NCBI GenBank assembly: GCA_034509735.1
Contig: JACGWO010000012.1
Span: 4,030,001 to 4,094,000, forward strand
Length of the DNA stretch: 64,000 nt
Direction: 5' to 3'
DNA from: Sesamum alatum
Taxonomy: Eukaryota; Streptophyta; Magnoliopsida; Lamiales; Pedaliaceae
Part shown: in pieces, positions 22,378 through 35,566 of the stretch
Layout: each line of letters starts with the position of its first letter
Numbering within the stretch: position 1 is the first letter of the stretch
Position numbers and translations under genes: made by a program
Notes under the pieces: generated by a model
Seen by the model: the letters and a program-made list of their open reading frames with translations, nothing else
The model's database searches: none
Told to the model about the DNA's origin: nothing

Positions 22378-25300
22378 TCAGATGGGTTGAGATTTCTGGC
22401 GCTTTGAGTATTGCAGGATGGGCTCTTTGACCTGTGATTACCAAAACTGCCTGGTTAAAAAACAATATAATAGAATGTATTGTAGCTGATCTTTGAAAGA
22501 AAAAAAGCTTTAAATGTTTAGAAAACTCTTTAGGAGCATAGCATACCGTGCTTGTTTTCCTCAAACATTTGTCCTGGGTTGGCCTGCTTTCCATAACTAT
22601 GTCCATCGCATCACCATCGTTGTTGGTATTTCCATTAGCTCTGCCGTCATCAACCCCAGGCACAAAACTTTCTCTTGAAGCTGCTGGCTGCAGATATATT
22701 GCTTGGTTACGAATGAATTTGAACAACAGGAATTATCGCAGATTCATGATTGATCATACCTCAGGCCTGCTAGTTGGAGTATTGCCACCATGTTCCCTTT
22801 TCTTGGCAATAGCCTGTTCAGTCCTGGTAGAGTCGTTCACATATGCATCAGATCGGCCTCTTGTCCGTGTGATATCTGATCCAATTGAGTGGAGGCCACC
22901 GCACGTGGACAAGTCCTTGTTCTTGTTACCTAATATACAAAATACCGTCTTTGTTAGATTAGAATGATGGAGATCATTACAAGGACATGATTTATAATTT
23001 AGGTAAGAACGTAGGATTGAGTACCAGCAATAATCTCAGATTCTGGATGGTTAGACTTGTTAACTAATTCCTTCACATCCAAGTCCTAATGAACTTGAAT
23101 CATAAGCACTGCTATCCATAAAGAAAATCATAGCTTTTACACAATAAATATGTAGAATCCTAATTGTTACCATGGCGTCTGTGTTTAAGAGCTTCTTGAC
23201 TTCCACCAACTTTTGCTTAGTAAAATCAGAGTGGATAACACGCTTCCCTGTAAGAATACAACAATGTTGTCAATCATGGAATCTTTAATTTGGTCAGAAA
23301 TTACTTAGTCATGACATATCATTTACCGAGTCTACGGTTGCCACTGGCCTCAACAAAGCCATCTTGGGTCATTTTGTCAATAAGCTTCCTTACCACAGTC
23401 TGGGTGGCCTCACCTTCAAGTTTATTATGTAGCTTTGCTACAGTTATGTAGTTCATTGGAAGAGTATGATATAAAGCCTGAGATCAAACGCCACAATTAG
23501 TATTTAAATGCAATAAATTTTTATCACATGTGCAATTATAATATGATAGATGAACTGTCTTGAGTGATGTATAGTTAGACAAGATTCAGCCTCCATCAGT
23601 AACTGGCTTCATAGACATTCTAATTTCTAAGTGCTAAATATTCAGGCAGCCAAGTGTGGATATGTAACTTTTAAGTGTTCGGTCAGATAACCGTGAAGGT
23701 TACTCGAGTAAATTTCGATTCTGAATATCTGGAATGAAATTAATTAAAGAATTATAAATTTATCTGTTTATGTAACTTGCAGGTGCTCAAGACGGAGTAA
23801 ATTGTGAATTAGAAATAAGGATTTACATGATATAAAGAAGACTAAATATGAGCGACACGCTGCAGGAACCAATCATTGTAGATAATAGCTCAGCTAACTG
23901 ACCTCATGCCTAAAAACATGGTAGAAATATGATTCACCTTCATGTACATGTGATCTACACTCATAGTTCCAGCTTTTCCAAGTGCTACCATTTGCCCATC
24001 GGCTTCTTCTTTCACAGCATCAAACTCGTAGTCAAATTTCTAACAAATCAGATGCAGTTCACAAGGAGACAACACGCATCAGCAGTTTTGGGATATTAAT
24101 CAGAACATTAGGGGAAAAAGAATGGAAAGGAAAGGAAAAAGAACCTTTTTCTTATTAATGACATAACACTCTCCTTCAGCTTTTGATATTAGACCTTCAT
24201 TCACGAGCTTATCCATAATTTCTGGACCATAGGAATATTAAACAACAGCTAAAAGCTACAGAATTTGCGAGCTTGTTTCTATTAGCTTGAGACATAAGAA
24301 TTCTTCAGATGTACCTTCAATCAAGACCTGCAGAAATGGAATCATGTAGGTCAGAATGCAAAACTTGGATGCTGCACCAGGGGAATTGTTGGTAGAATAT
24401 CCATTTTTCCCTTCTCAAGAACACATTGAAACATTCAAAGAATACTTACCACTGAGATGTCAGGGAAAATTGAGAGGACATCAGTGAGCTCAACTGTGTC
24501 AAGGTGGTATGAGCTGATCCAATCCTTTATCCGTTCCAGCTGCAGTTCATCTTCTGCAGGATCCTGGGTATCATCTGTACAGGAAAAGACAAGACACAAT
24601 TTAGAATTCCTTCTTAACTTTCTCAAGATAGAAATCCAGCTGGATGTGGCACCTTCATCAATTGCTCCATTATCTTCTTGAAATGGCTGTTTCTCTGTCA
24701 CATGAAATGCTAGAAGTGTGATTGTACAGCAAAACAAATTGAATGACAGCTACAAAGATTATACTAAGAGACGAGAATATACGTGCGGGTGCTACAATAT
24801 ATTGATCATCATCTGAATTGCTGATCTGCAGTAAGAGATACAAAAACAAGTTTTTGATATGTCAAATCAAGGTGGTCATACAAGAAAGTTGTATTTTCAA
24901 GAATCGGAAACTACTGAAATTGGACGAGCGAATCCAGTTAATGCTTTACCTCACTGTCAGATTCACTGTATTCATCTTTTTCGAGAGAATCAGCTCCCAA
25001 GCTCGCCTCGTCATCTTGATTGTCATTGTTTTCATCTTCACAAGGATCAAGCACGCTCTTAACCTGTTGAGTTTAATAGTTAAGTAAAAGAAGTAAGGCC
25101 TGCAAAATGATGTAAATTTCCTGTAATGTTGAGATGTCATACCTTCAGAGCGAGTACTAAATGTTTGCTATTGACTTTGCCAACTTCCATCTTCAAGGGA
25201 TTTCTATTCCATGGATTATGAGCTTCCTCTTCTGTGCAGCCTCTGAAAAAGGGGGGCTCATAATCCATTGGCTACAATATCAGGAAGTAAGATTGTCAAA

Positions 25301-27886
25301 AATCTAAAATGCATATTTGACTAATACAAGGTGAAAACTCAAACTCCCTACTATTGAAGGTAACAAGGAAGCCAAACTTCTTCAGCTTATTGATTTCTCT
25401 TTAACTTTAATCGAGTTACAAAATCAGTTATTGACAAGTTCAAATAATAAAGCATACATAGAAACCCACTAAAGCAAAAGCGTACCGTGACATCATCATA
25501 ATACAGGAGCTTCATCAGCACAGTGCGCTGGAAGAATGGAATAAACTGGATTAGCTAATTAAAAAGGAAAGTAGGAGTAGTAAAATGAACTAAATAAATC
25601 CGTATTAAGTGCTCAGCCTCCAGAATTACACCTCTTCTGGCATCTTATCCAGAGTTCTCATTAGTTGAATTAGTGTGCGAACCATTTTACATGCTGAACT
25701 CCTGTAAACAAACATTTTACGTATCGTTTGTTAAAAAAACAATAAAAAAGACATACCAACATTAGCCTGCAGATCAGTAGGTGAAGTTACATTGGCTCAA
25801 CTACCTCATCTGGCTAGGAGTTATCTCTGTTTTCGAGTTGTACTTGAACGTCCCCCCCTTCTTTTTCCCACTACGGTTGATGTTCATTGACACCTCTTGA
25901 CTGTCAGAACTAGAGTAACTGAATGAAACTGCAAGAAAAGGCACTTCATCAATATCTGCTTCAATTAACAATGATATAAGATGACTTGTGAAATATAAAA
26001 CAAATGTTTAGCAAATTGCTAAAAGTAAACCACTTATATCCAGTGTTAAAATATTTATGCAACACTTAAGCATTTTTTCAGCATTAAAGTGATATGAAAT
26101 TTTCTTCTAAATCAATAATTTTTTTCTGGAAAAGGCAGTTTTGTAAACACTTACACGCATATTCCTCAATCATTGGACCATCCACTGCCTCACAAACACA
26201 GAACAAGAGCTGTTTCAGATATTTTTTCTGTAAAGCATCATACACACCTACAGGAAAAGGAAAACACAGAAATGAATGAGATATTAAGCTGGGTAGGTAG
26301 GGGAAGAGAGAGAATATATGCTTTAAATTCAGAACGCTATATGGGTATACCTTTCTCCATCCAATCAATGAGTCGACGTGATTCAGCATCCATAGGCATT
26401 AGCTTTTTTATCTTCATATCTGTCACAATATGAAGATTAATTATTTTAACTCAACAATTGTAGCTTAATAGAAATAGTGAATGGCGGGTGCCAACTTACC
26501 CAAAGCTGGAACAGACTTGTCATTGAAATACTTCTCCGGGAAAAGACCCCTAATGTAACTAATGTTGAATATAGCAATGCGCAACAGATTCCTTGTCTGA
26601 TCCAATTGAAAAGTAATTTCAGAATCTTGTCAAACATGTGTATTTCAAAAAGAAACTAAATAGGAAAAATAAATTGCCATTTAACTTCCATAGATACAAT
26701 GTGAAAATTACAAGTGAAGCTCAAACTTCCAGACACAATGTGAAAATTACAAGTGATGCTCAAATTTCCAGATCACAATGTGGAATTACAATCCTAGTTC
26801 ACTGGGTTCAGTGTGGTGTAATCCACTTACAAGTGAATCAACTTCCCCATGAACAAGTCTTTAAGTCAATTAATAAACACTTCTAAAACATCTAAATAGT
26901 GAATATAGAAGTAACTTTAGTACGTTGTATTTTTTGAAGAGCAAACATCTCAAAATTGTCAATCATGACTACAGGAGTAGCTCCAAATATTTTTTTAGTC
27001 TCTGACAAAAGTAAGCGAAATAGAATTCAATGTTCTTTTCAGAGGTTATCTCAACATAGAACTAAAATTACACTGTATTGTTTACTGAAAAAGGTTTCAT
27101 ATCTGACTAAATACAGTCTGTGATGTGCCTATATCTGAAATACCATGCTGCTAACTAAAAATTCTCTCACAGAACAAACAGTGATGCAGTCACAACTGCA
27201 GGCTTACTTATTTTGGAAAAGGAAATTATTCCTCCGCAATGCAAGCTGACAGAGATTTCATGAATTCACCAACTGAGTAACCAGTGGGGAGAATTTTAAT
27301 AAAACATCATAAAAATAAATTTGTATATGGTTTGTATACCAATGAAAACAGATTGAATTTCATGATTCAGTCAAATAGAATTAAAACGAAATAAATCAAA
27401 AGCTCATTTAACTCAAGGAACAGCAGATAATGTGAATGCATAACAAAAAGCAACATGAAGGTACAAATCTACCAGTGCGTTTATGTTCATCCATTTTTAC
27501 AAAAAACATCAGTGTGATTATCTGTAAATTGTGATGACTGTTTATAGAAATAAACTGAGCTCAAACAACCGAATTCGATCACCAATGAATAGAAACACAA
27601 ACAATCAAACAATTTAGCTTCCTTCTCAGACTCGACATTACATCAGACGCAAAACATCAAATTCGATTAAATGAAACGAAATTATTGAAAATATAGTAAG
27701 CGGTAATGATTGAGTGATTTACGAGCAGAAGAGAGTCCTGCTCTGTGATCTCGGATTCCTTCACCTTCTGTGCAACCACCTGAAAATGGAGCAACATCAA
27801 CAAATATTTCATCCTAATGATATTCGAAACAAAATATTTAAAACGAATGAAGAATGTTTGCTGTGAGATTTTTCTTAGCTCACCAT
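22378..27886 (-). CDS. ASY1: ASY1, HORMA-domain meiotic chromosome-axis protein
   Basis: I joined 22 exons with GT..AG introns into a 622-residue protein that tracks Arabidopsis ASY1 and rice PAIR2 throughout. Exons (minus): 27886-27884, 27779-27723, 26596-26500, 26419-26351, 26247-26155, 25928-25805, 25701-25632, 25527-25486, 25271-25143, 25063-24950, 24825-24783, 24709-24653, 24574-24450, 24327-24315, 24221-24145, 24039-23938, 23477-23327, 23247-23171, 23085-23025, 22929-22760, 22687-22547, 22431-22378. Residues about 12-228 are the HORMA domain ([26 protein letters not shown]). An acidic linker precedes a SWIRM-like winged helix ([19 protein letters not shown], about 305-345). The C-terminus ends [16 protein letters not shown], the conserved tail known as the closure motif in this family. 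ASY1 loads on unsynapsed meiotic axes and promotes inter-homologue recombination and synapsis. All exons are in frame with no disabling change. Confidence 0.96.
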
Positions 27887-28006
27887 CGCTTTGCCAAAGC
27901 AGAGAGAAACGAAAATTTGAATCAGTACTTCGGAAAGCTTGTTGTGGTAAATTGGAACTCGTAAGCAGAATGAACTGGCGGGAGGCAAAGAGCGTCAGAG
28001 GCGGGA

Positions 28007-28014
28007 TATTTATA
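28007..28014 (-). promoter_or_regulatory. TATA box of ASY1
   Basis: TATAAATA on the minus strand, about 120 bp before the start codon, puts transcription start near 27975 and a short 5'UTR. Neighbouring CCCGCC motifs resemble E2F-type sites only loosely. Confidence 0.55.
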
Positions 28015-28049
28015 TGTTCCTTCGTGCTCATTAATCATGGTTAAATGTG

Positions 28050-28760
28050 AAAATTACGAGTGTTAAAATGGTTATAACTGAGGTTAACTGAGCATGCGGA
28101 ACGTGCAGACCGGTGGTAGTCTCCGTAATTTTATCACAATTAAAGGGTATTTTCTTGATCCGGACTGCGATTCACGTACTGGTCCATGAGTCCAAACCAA
28201 AGCCACTTATACTATGAGCCGAGGCCTTATCAATATTTTATCAGGGGTTAATTGCATTGAAACTTCTTCCAAAAATATAAAATTATATTTATTTCAAAAA
28301 TATTTCAAAGTTACACTTAGACCACCTCCAAAAAAATTTTATTTACATCCGTTAGGATTTAGACAGTAACATTTTCATATATGTTTTTGTACTTATAAAG
28401 AGATAAATGTAATATATATAGAGAGAGAGAGTAAGATTAACACCATAATATAATTTTCCATTTTGAAAGGGTGTCTAAGTGTAATTATAATATAGTATAC
28501 TTTCAATCAAAATTGCATAGATCTAATTCAAACGTACTTGCTTTTTTTATTTATTTTTTAAATCAATTAGTTATTTATAAATATGAGAGTTAATTAAAAT
28601 TAGACTCTCTTAAAAAATGTGAAATTACATTCTTAAAATAATTTTAAAATTATACTTACAGTCTTTTCACAAATTCTTTGTTTATAACCTGACCTCCTTC
28701 TATTAAGGTTTAAGCAAAAATACTGATATTTTTAAAAAAATACATAAAGTCATTTTTATT
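28050..28760. other. AT-rich intergenic DNA with MITE-like debris
   Basis: From about 28245 (GGGGTTAATTGCATTGAAAC) there is sequence resembling ends of non-autonomous TIR elements, but I cannot define both ends. No coding sequence. Confidence 0.4.
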
Positions 28761-28762
28761 GA

Positions 28763-29311
28763 AGGGTGGTAACTAAACCCGAATCCAAACAACCCCGATT
28801 CAACCCGCCCCAAATGAGGTGGGTCAGGTCCAAAAAATGGAGGCTAGGGCAAATAGCGGGTCTAGGATTAGTCTCAGGTACCCACCCCGAAATCCAACTC
28901 AATTAAGAATTAATTTATTATTTTATTTGATATGTGGTTATTAATTTAATAATTTTCCTGATGCCTAATTCCCAACCCTTCCTTCCTAGAATCAAAAAAT
29001 TCTAGCTCAGACCATCTCAATTAAATCTAATTTGAACAAAAAAAGAAAAAAAAAAATTGAAAGAATCCTAGTTCCCATTCCCAAGCAGGCAAGTGCACCC
29101 CCAACTCTCGCAATCTCTCTTTCTCTTTCTCTCGACCGCGGCTGCCGCTCTGTATATCTTCTTTATTCTATCTTCCTTTTCTCTATCGATCAAGTATTTA
29201 AAAATAAATATTTACAAAATTAGGTCTAATCTGATCAGACCCGTCCCAGATTTTGTAATGGGGCGGAGCGAGTCCCATGTCCACCCCAACCCACGTTGTT
29301 GCCACCTTTAA
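28763..29311. mobile_element. hAT-like non-autonomous TIR element (probable)
   Basis: Ends AGGGTGGTAACTAAACCCG and, inverted, AAAGGTGGCAACAACGTGGG, with Pro-codon-like CCCG-rich subterminal sequence, resemble the GGGTGGCAA ends of plant hAT-like elements. No transposase. A clear 8-bp duplication is not seen. Confidence 0.5.
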
Positions 29312-29407
29312 TTTTACTCTTTATTTAATATTTTTTTAGAGTTTGTTTGGTCGGGATAAAAAAATAGATGTGTAAGAGAAGTGAAGTAAAAAAGAGTATA
29401 TAAAAAT

Positions 29408-29815
29408 AAAGAGAAAAATGTAAGCAATCCCTATGTGATATTGCAAATGAACAAATTACCCTCAATGAAAAATAAAATAGCAATTTACTTTCTTGTGTTT
29501 TTTGAAATGAATCAATTTACCTCCCCGTGTTTTTTAAATGGAGCAATTTACCTCCCTCGACCCCCATGTGATATTGCAAATGAACAAACTACTCTCATAT
29601 GAAAAATAAAATAGCAATTTACTTTCCTTTGTTTTTTGAAATGAATCAATTTACCTCCCCGTATTTTTTAAAATGGAGCACTTTACCTCCCTATCGAGGG
29701 AGGTAAATTGCTCCATTTTAGATAAAACGGGGAGATAAATTACTAATTATTGTTTATAGGGGGTAATTTCTCATTTGCAATATTACAGAGAGGTAAATTG
29801 CATTAAACCCTAAAA
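29408..29815. mobile_element. MITE with long internal palindrome
   Basis: Contains two direct copies of a segment (CCCTATGTGATATTGCAAATGA... near 29430 and CCCCATGTGATATTGCAAATGA near 29565), then an inverted copy ending GGTAAATTGCATTAAACCC. Ends resemble the element at 20139-20392. Confidence 0.65.
29671..29718. repeat. near-perfect 22-bp palindrome
   Basis: AAATGGAGCACTTTACCTCC+CT (29671-29692) and its inverse complement (29697-29718) with one mismatch and a 4-nt loop. Confidence 0.9.
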
Positions 29816-29976
29816 ATAAGTTTGGTGTTGAGTTAAGGAGATACATGGAAAATAAAATTAGATATGTGAAACCGATCTCTAATTTTGTTTTCACTTAAAA
29901 TTGGACAAAAAAGTGAAAGTATAAGGCCAAAATGACAAAAAAAATATTTTTTTTCTTTTTATTTATTCTATTAACC

Positions 29977-30002
29977 ATATATATATATATATATATATAT
30001 AA
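29977..30002. repeat. (AT)n microsatellite
   Basis: Uninterrupted AT dinucleotides, about 12 units. Confidence 0.9.
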
Positions 30003-30555
30003 TTTCCCTCCAATTCTTTTCCCATTCTCGCTAATAATATCAGTACATAATATTTGATAAAATATTATATATTTGAATTCAATTTCTTTATTTGAGTGCA
30101 ATGAATAGTAATTTTTATTTTATTTAAATTGAATAATTTAGGATAAATAAATAATACTCATTTTTATGAATTTTTTTCTTGTTCTTGTTTGATGAGTATT
30201 TTTTATTAATAAAGAATATTATTATTCTTGATCAAAGAATAATTTTAATATAAGGTTTCTTAATCTTTAATATACTCAAATTATTTTAGTATAATATTAA
30301 CTTGTTTATCTTTCTAATACAAAAAAAAGGGGTCAATCAGTAAAATTGTAAAAATTAATATTTTCTTTTCAATCTATTTTCTCGTACCAAATATATGAAA
30401 GTATTTGAAATTTACTCCCTTTCAATCATACCAAACAATTTGAAAAAAAATTATTTTTCTTCAACACCCCCCCCCCCCCCTCCCAATTTTCACTTCCCTT
30501 TCCCCTTTCACTTTTCTTTCCTTTCAATCGAACCAAACGAACCCTTAAAAACATT
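30003..30555. other. AT-rich intergenic DNA
   Basis: Includes a C run at about 30467-30480. Nothing else is supported. Confidence 0.5.
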
Positions 30556-30978
30556 TTTATACTTTTGAGAGGGTAAATATAATATATATAAATTCAAAAA
30601 AGTATAACTATAATAAAATATTATTTTCTGAAATATAGCCATCAGACATAAAATAATAATTGATTAATATAAAAACTAGTCATTTTTTATTGCTTTTTTC
30701 ACTTCATAATTCTTTATACGAGGTGAGACATTGTTGCATCTATTTCTTAAAAATATCTCGTTCAACTATTCATTTTCAAAAAATAGATGCAACAATAGTA
30801 TACAACAATGATCTAATCTCACCTCATATATAAAGTAAAAAGAGTACAAAAAACTAACTAATACTTTTATTTATAAACGGCTATATTTTATCCAATCACT
30901 ATAATTAAAAAATAATATTTTATTACAATTACAATAATTTGACTTTGCATATATTTACCCTTTATAAGTATAAAAAAA
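30556..30978. mobile_element. foldback-type element
   Basis: Two long inverted arms, about 30556-30745 and 30779-30978, share TTTATACTT..GGGTAAATATA, AATAAAATATTATTTT, GGTGAGAC(A) and GCATCTATTT blocks, separated by a loop of only about 30-40 nt. No coding sequence. The arms are imperfect, and the whole would fold as one long hairpin. Confidence 0.72.
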
Positions 30979-30999
30979 TAGTACTAGGAAAATATCGAA

Positions 31000-31640
31000 T
31001 TAATCATAAATTGAAAGTTTAAATAATTTTTTTGCTAACCTCAGTATTTTTCATCCAAATCTTACGAGAAAGGGTTAGTTGTAAACAGCTAATTCTCAGA
31101 GAATGTGTAAATATAATTTTAAAACTTTTACAAAGAAAAGTGTTATTTTCTATTTTCAAAAGAAATCTAAATGTAAATTAACCTTAAATGTTATTATCAA
31201 CGGCATTAACTTAAAACTTAATTATACCATAAATAAAATCTTAATTACATCATAAATATCGATAATCAAGAAGATTGCTTTGACAAGACCAACATACACA
31301 AGCGCATAACATCAAAGACACGTACCACCAAATCAAAATAACCACAAACACAGAATTCACCAGAAAAGAAGAGAACAAAAACTGGTACTGGTAGTGTAGC
31401 CAAACGCTTCATTTAAATAAACTTGAGTAGAAAGTTGCATCAACTTTAAATTATTTGCTCTGACGAAATGTTTAAATTCCAAGACGCTAAGCTAATCTCG
31501 GTCCACATGTACAGTCAGAGGTATGTCGAAGAGTAAAACTAAATTTATCTCGCAGTCTTCACTTCCAAACTTTAAAAAAAACAGACCTCATAAGAGAATG
31601 GTAATGCAGGAAAATAGAGTCTAAACGCACTCAAATGTTT
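31000..31640. other. spacer and 3'UTR of the phosphatase gene
   Basis: AT-rich. From about 31380 it is probably 3'UTR of the minus-strand gene. Confidence 0.45.
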
Positions 31641-31646
31641 CACCTT

Positions 31647-34388
31647 TCAAAATGTGTCCGCATTATATTCTAAGGGGGAAACTGCTGCTTCAATTTTCTC
31701 CCGGAGATTGTATTTCTTGGCAATGAAGGGCCTTACATCTTGGACTCCAACTAAACTTTCCAAGAAAGGAAGTAGCAATAACAATTCTGCATCGGAGCGG
31801 TCGTCGAACCAGCTCTCGATAGGTATTCCATTGTCCACTTGGAAACCAAATGCCTGGAAAACCATGAGGGTATTGTAGTAAGCCAAAGACATCAAGTTCA
31901 CTCGATACTATCACAAATTAGAGTGAGCGAGGCACGTAAGATTCTATTCCAGAGAGTATAACGAAGGAGGCTAAGAAGGTTTTCAGGTTTTCATAATGCC
32001 ATTGAGAAAATCAAGAAAAACTTCAGTAGTAGAAACCTTGAGTATATAAAGAACAAGGATAAGAATAACTTGCGTATTCAGATTCAACAAAACAAAAAGG
32101 TGAATTGGAACAATTTCAATAGGTGAGATAGCAAAAATGAAAAGGGAACTAATTGTTTTGTGTCAATTTTACCTGAGGAGAATTGTCGATTATAATGACA
32201 TGTGCCAAATCACGGCCAAGAACTGATAGATCTTTGAGGTAATTTCCATCTACAAACACACAGGAGTCACGGTAAACTCGATGGCGAAAGATTTTCCTCC
32301 TTGGGTCCAGGACATTAAGCAGTTGCTCGGCATAAATGCTCTGACTAGCAGTAAATATGATAATCTCAAAGAGTCTGGATACTCTCTCCAAGAAATCTGT
32401 AAGATGAGGACGACATCGCACGTATACCGTGTGGTCTTTTAGGTTAAAATTAACGGAGAATGTGAAATCCGCATCATCACACGGTTCAAGTGTAGAGTGC
32501 ACCAAGGTCTCTGCCAAACACAATAACTCATTTGAAAGCATTCCACTACTATAAAGACAAAAGAGATGCTAAAATATTGGCATGGTCTACACTAAAGAAT
32601 ATCGGCAAGGACGAAAAGATATAAACTCATCCATTCAAAATACTATTGCTGTTTAAAGATATACAACAATGTAAATATGTTCACCGTCCAAGTCCAGCAC
32701 AAGTGTGGTTGACGGGCAGCTTCTTGTTTGTTTAGGCAACAGGACAGGCCGAAATGCCGGTACCACAGCTGACAATTCTGGTAGGTTCTTTATGAAATAG
32801 TACGGGTCAAAATCATCATATTCTTCAACATCTTCATCCTCCTGACAGACATCTACTGACATGTGATCCTGATTGTTCTCATCAATGCATTCCAGATTTG
32901 AATTTTTCATGGAGAGATATATAGCTGAAACTTCAGGAGAAAGAACACGACCACCTACTAATTCCCACAAGATCAGAATCCACAAAATCAATAATGGAAA
33001 AAAACGTTCTATCTACAAGATAAACATATTGGCACTTGTTTTGCTAATACCAGGGCAATCAATCTGGATGTTCTCTTTCCCGCAGTCCTGAATTTGCTGG
33101 TTGTCATGCTGAAAGAATTTACAGAAGTCTGCTGAAAAGAATAAGGTAAGCTATGGCATAGATTTAGAGTACATGAGATACTAGAGGGAATAGACTTGCA
33201 AAGATAGAAATGCAAACAGAAAAATCAGTGAAAGTATTTATCAAATAAACGACCTTCAGTTGAAATGTCTCCTCCAACAGTTCTTGCAATGTGAAAGGAC
33301 GGAGAAAATATGGTGTCCGACACACAATTAGCAGCCCCATTGTCATTATCCTAAAACATGACAAATAAACAAAAGAAAAAAATGTAAGCCAATCCAAAAC
33401 TCATTACCGGTAATTTTCATTGATAAAAACATCATACTCCAAAATGACTTTCGACGATAGAAGGACAGGTGCCCATGAATCGTTCAAGGACATAATAACA
33501 AGCAAGGTGGATGAGTGGACAACAAGAAATTTTTCTGAGGGAAGTCCGTGAATACCTTTATAATAAAAGAATTACTAAATTCATGCTCAGCATGGTAGCC
33601 CAAACACGCATTGGAATCATCATCCACCAATCTGAATTTGGTATCCAAATTTGTTCCACCAACTGGCTCCTCAATTGTCTTTGAAAGAGTGCCGACTGAA
33701 AGTTGCAACCGGCGGTCCAAATATATTAATCCATTCACAAACCCAAACAAACTAAGGTGCATCAAGAGGCATCAGCATATAGGCCTTTCTTGAGGGGGGG
33801 AAAGGAAAAACATGATCCTTAGAACAAAAGAAGCACCAAGACAATCATTTGAAAATGTCCATGGTCTAGGATAACGGTATGCTAGCGAAAATTTCCAGCA
33901 AAATATCAGCCATATTGATGACATTGCACCAGTCACAATTTATAAGCAGATGCAAAGCAAAATCCTTAAGGCCGATGCATTTAGATTGATGGATTTCAGT
34001 TTTGTGAATTTAAAATCCATTGTTGAAATCCATCTATCTAACTTGTTTGGCTCATAAAATAAATCAATGGATTTGAAACCTTTCATTACATCCATTAGAT
34101 TTAAGAGGAACAAAGTCCCTCGAGAGCATCCAAAACACCTCCATATAAAGATGTACTTTCATCAGCTTACGGTAAAAGCAAGGAAGCCTATTTCAAGGCC
34201 GTACATCAGAAAATGAGTCCGAGAACCTACTTACCAACTTTTTTCTTCCGTGCAGAAGATGTTATTAGCTCCGTAACTTTCTTCCCTTCAACTTGCACAT
34301 TTTCAACCAGTTTCTTCTGCTGTCTTGAAACCCTTGGACTGGCTAGCTCTCGAGAATTCCTTCCAGTTGATTTTTTCTTGGTCTGCAT
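31647..34388 (-). CDS. SSP4: SCP1-like small CTD phosphatase, SSP4 type
   Basis: Seven exons on the minus strand, 34388-34235, 33695-33556, 33350-33254, 33131-33051, 32954-32685, 32510-32173 and 31853-31647, join in frame to 428 residues. The long, lysine-rich N-terminus ([20 protein letters not shown]) and acidic middle ([19 protein letters not shown]) precede a C-terminal FCP1/SCP1 (NIF) phosphatase domain. The catalytic motif LVLDLDETLVHS has Asp-245 and Asp-247 split by an intron inside codon 248. FEIIIFTAS and later VIIIDNSPQ complete the HAD-type active site. Family members dephosphorylate Ser residues of the RNA polymerase II C-terminal domain, in the nucleus. Length and N-terminal extension fit Arabidopsis SSP4/SSP4b rather than the shorter SSP5. 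The start is the first ATG in frame. A 5'UTR intron from about 35150 (CAG/GTGCGAG) is likely. Confidence 0.92.
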
Positions 34389-35420
34389 TGCTCATTAAGG
34401 GAGATTATCCCCACCTGGAGATGTTGTCCTCTACCCTTCAGCAAAATAGTTTGTATAGTTCATTGAACTCTTGTAGAAGCCCATGAATAAAAAATTCTTC
34501 CAATAAATCATTTCTAAGAAATAACTACCAGCTATTATAAGTTTTATTTTACAGATTACAAATACAAGAAAACTATCTTTTGAAAGATCAATTGCTTATA
34601 AAAAAAATTAGCGCCAGGCATATTAATTTTGTTAAGATCAGTAATCAGCATTACTAAAATCAAGAATGATAGTCACTCACCGGATTACCTAGATATAATT
34701 CATCCAAGAAAAAAATAAAAAAAACTACCTGGGTTTTAAATTTCACGATTTAATAAAACCACTCATTCAAACATAGACCCAATACCGAGGACATTTACTG
34801 AATCCATATTTTTTCTCTTTTACAGCGTGGTTAAATAGTGCACCAAAATTCCATGGCAAGCTACAGAATCTATATCGTAATTAAGCAATAACACTAAAAA
34901 CATTAGAGTTCAAAACTCAGTTCATCAAAATCTCTATCTACTAATCCGATTACTGCTACATATACAAAATTATTGCTTTCCAGACAAATAAACCAAAACA
35001 AATGCACCATGCAGTTAGCCCCAACTTGAGCTAAAAACCCTAGAAACCAACCACAAAACAAAGCAGAAAAACGGAAAAATACACTACTTTTAAGCGCCGC
35101 ACGAACTCAACAATTCAAAAACCCCAAAACTCCAAGCAAAGAACTCGCACCTGGAATTCGAAGTTCGGAAGATTCAGAAACGAGCAGCTGAAGCAAATTC
35201 AGTAAAGTGAAAGTGAGGAATCTTGTAAGGTTGATTTCGACTGTTAACAGCAGAGAATTTTCGAGAGGAGATCAAATTTTTCTGTTTCCCTCCAAAGATT
35301 GGAAAATGGGGAAAAATAGAGGGAAACGAAAAGCGATCGGAATTTTCTTTTTTCTAATTTCTTTCAGTCCGAAGAAAAAGAGTTGAAAAATGAATATTTT
35401 GTATCCCGCATGAAATTTAT
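34389..35420 (-). other. 5'UTR intron and first non-coding exon of the phosphatase gene (probable)
   Basis: A good donor (minus CCAG/GTGCGAG near 35150) follows a pyrimidine-rich leader around 35160-35320. No ATG-led frame competes. No clear TATA box is visible. Confidence 0.4.
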
Positions 35421-35566
35421 CTCTTTCCTTAATTCACGTTTTCTGTCTTTTGAATCAAGGTGATTTTTGAGATCACGCATACTTGCGCGTGTCTACCATT
35501 TTCGTACTCGCCACCTGGTTAGATACACGTAAGCTGGAAACTCAAATTGTCCAGTTTTTAGCAAAA

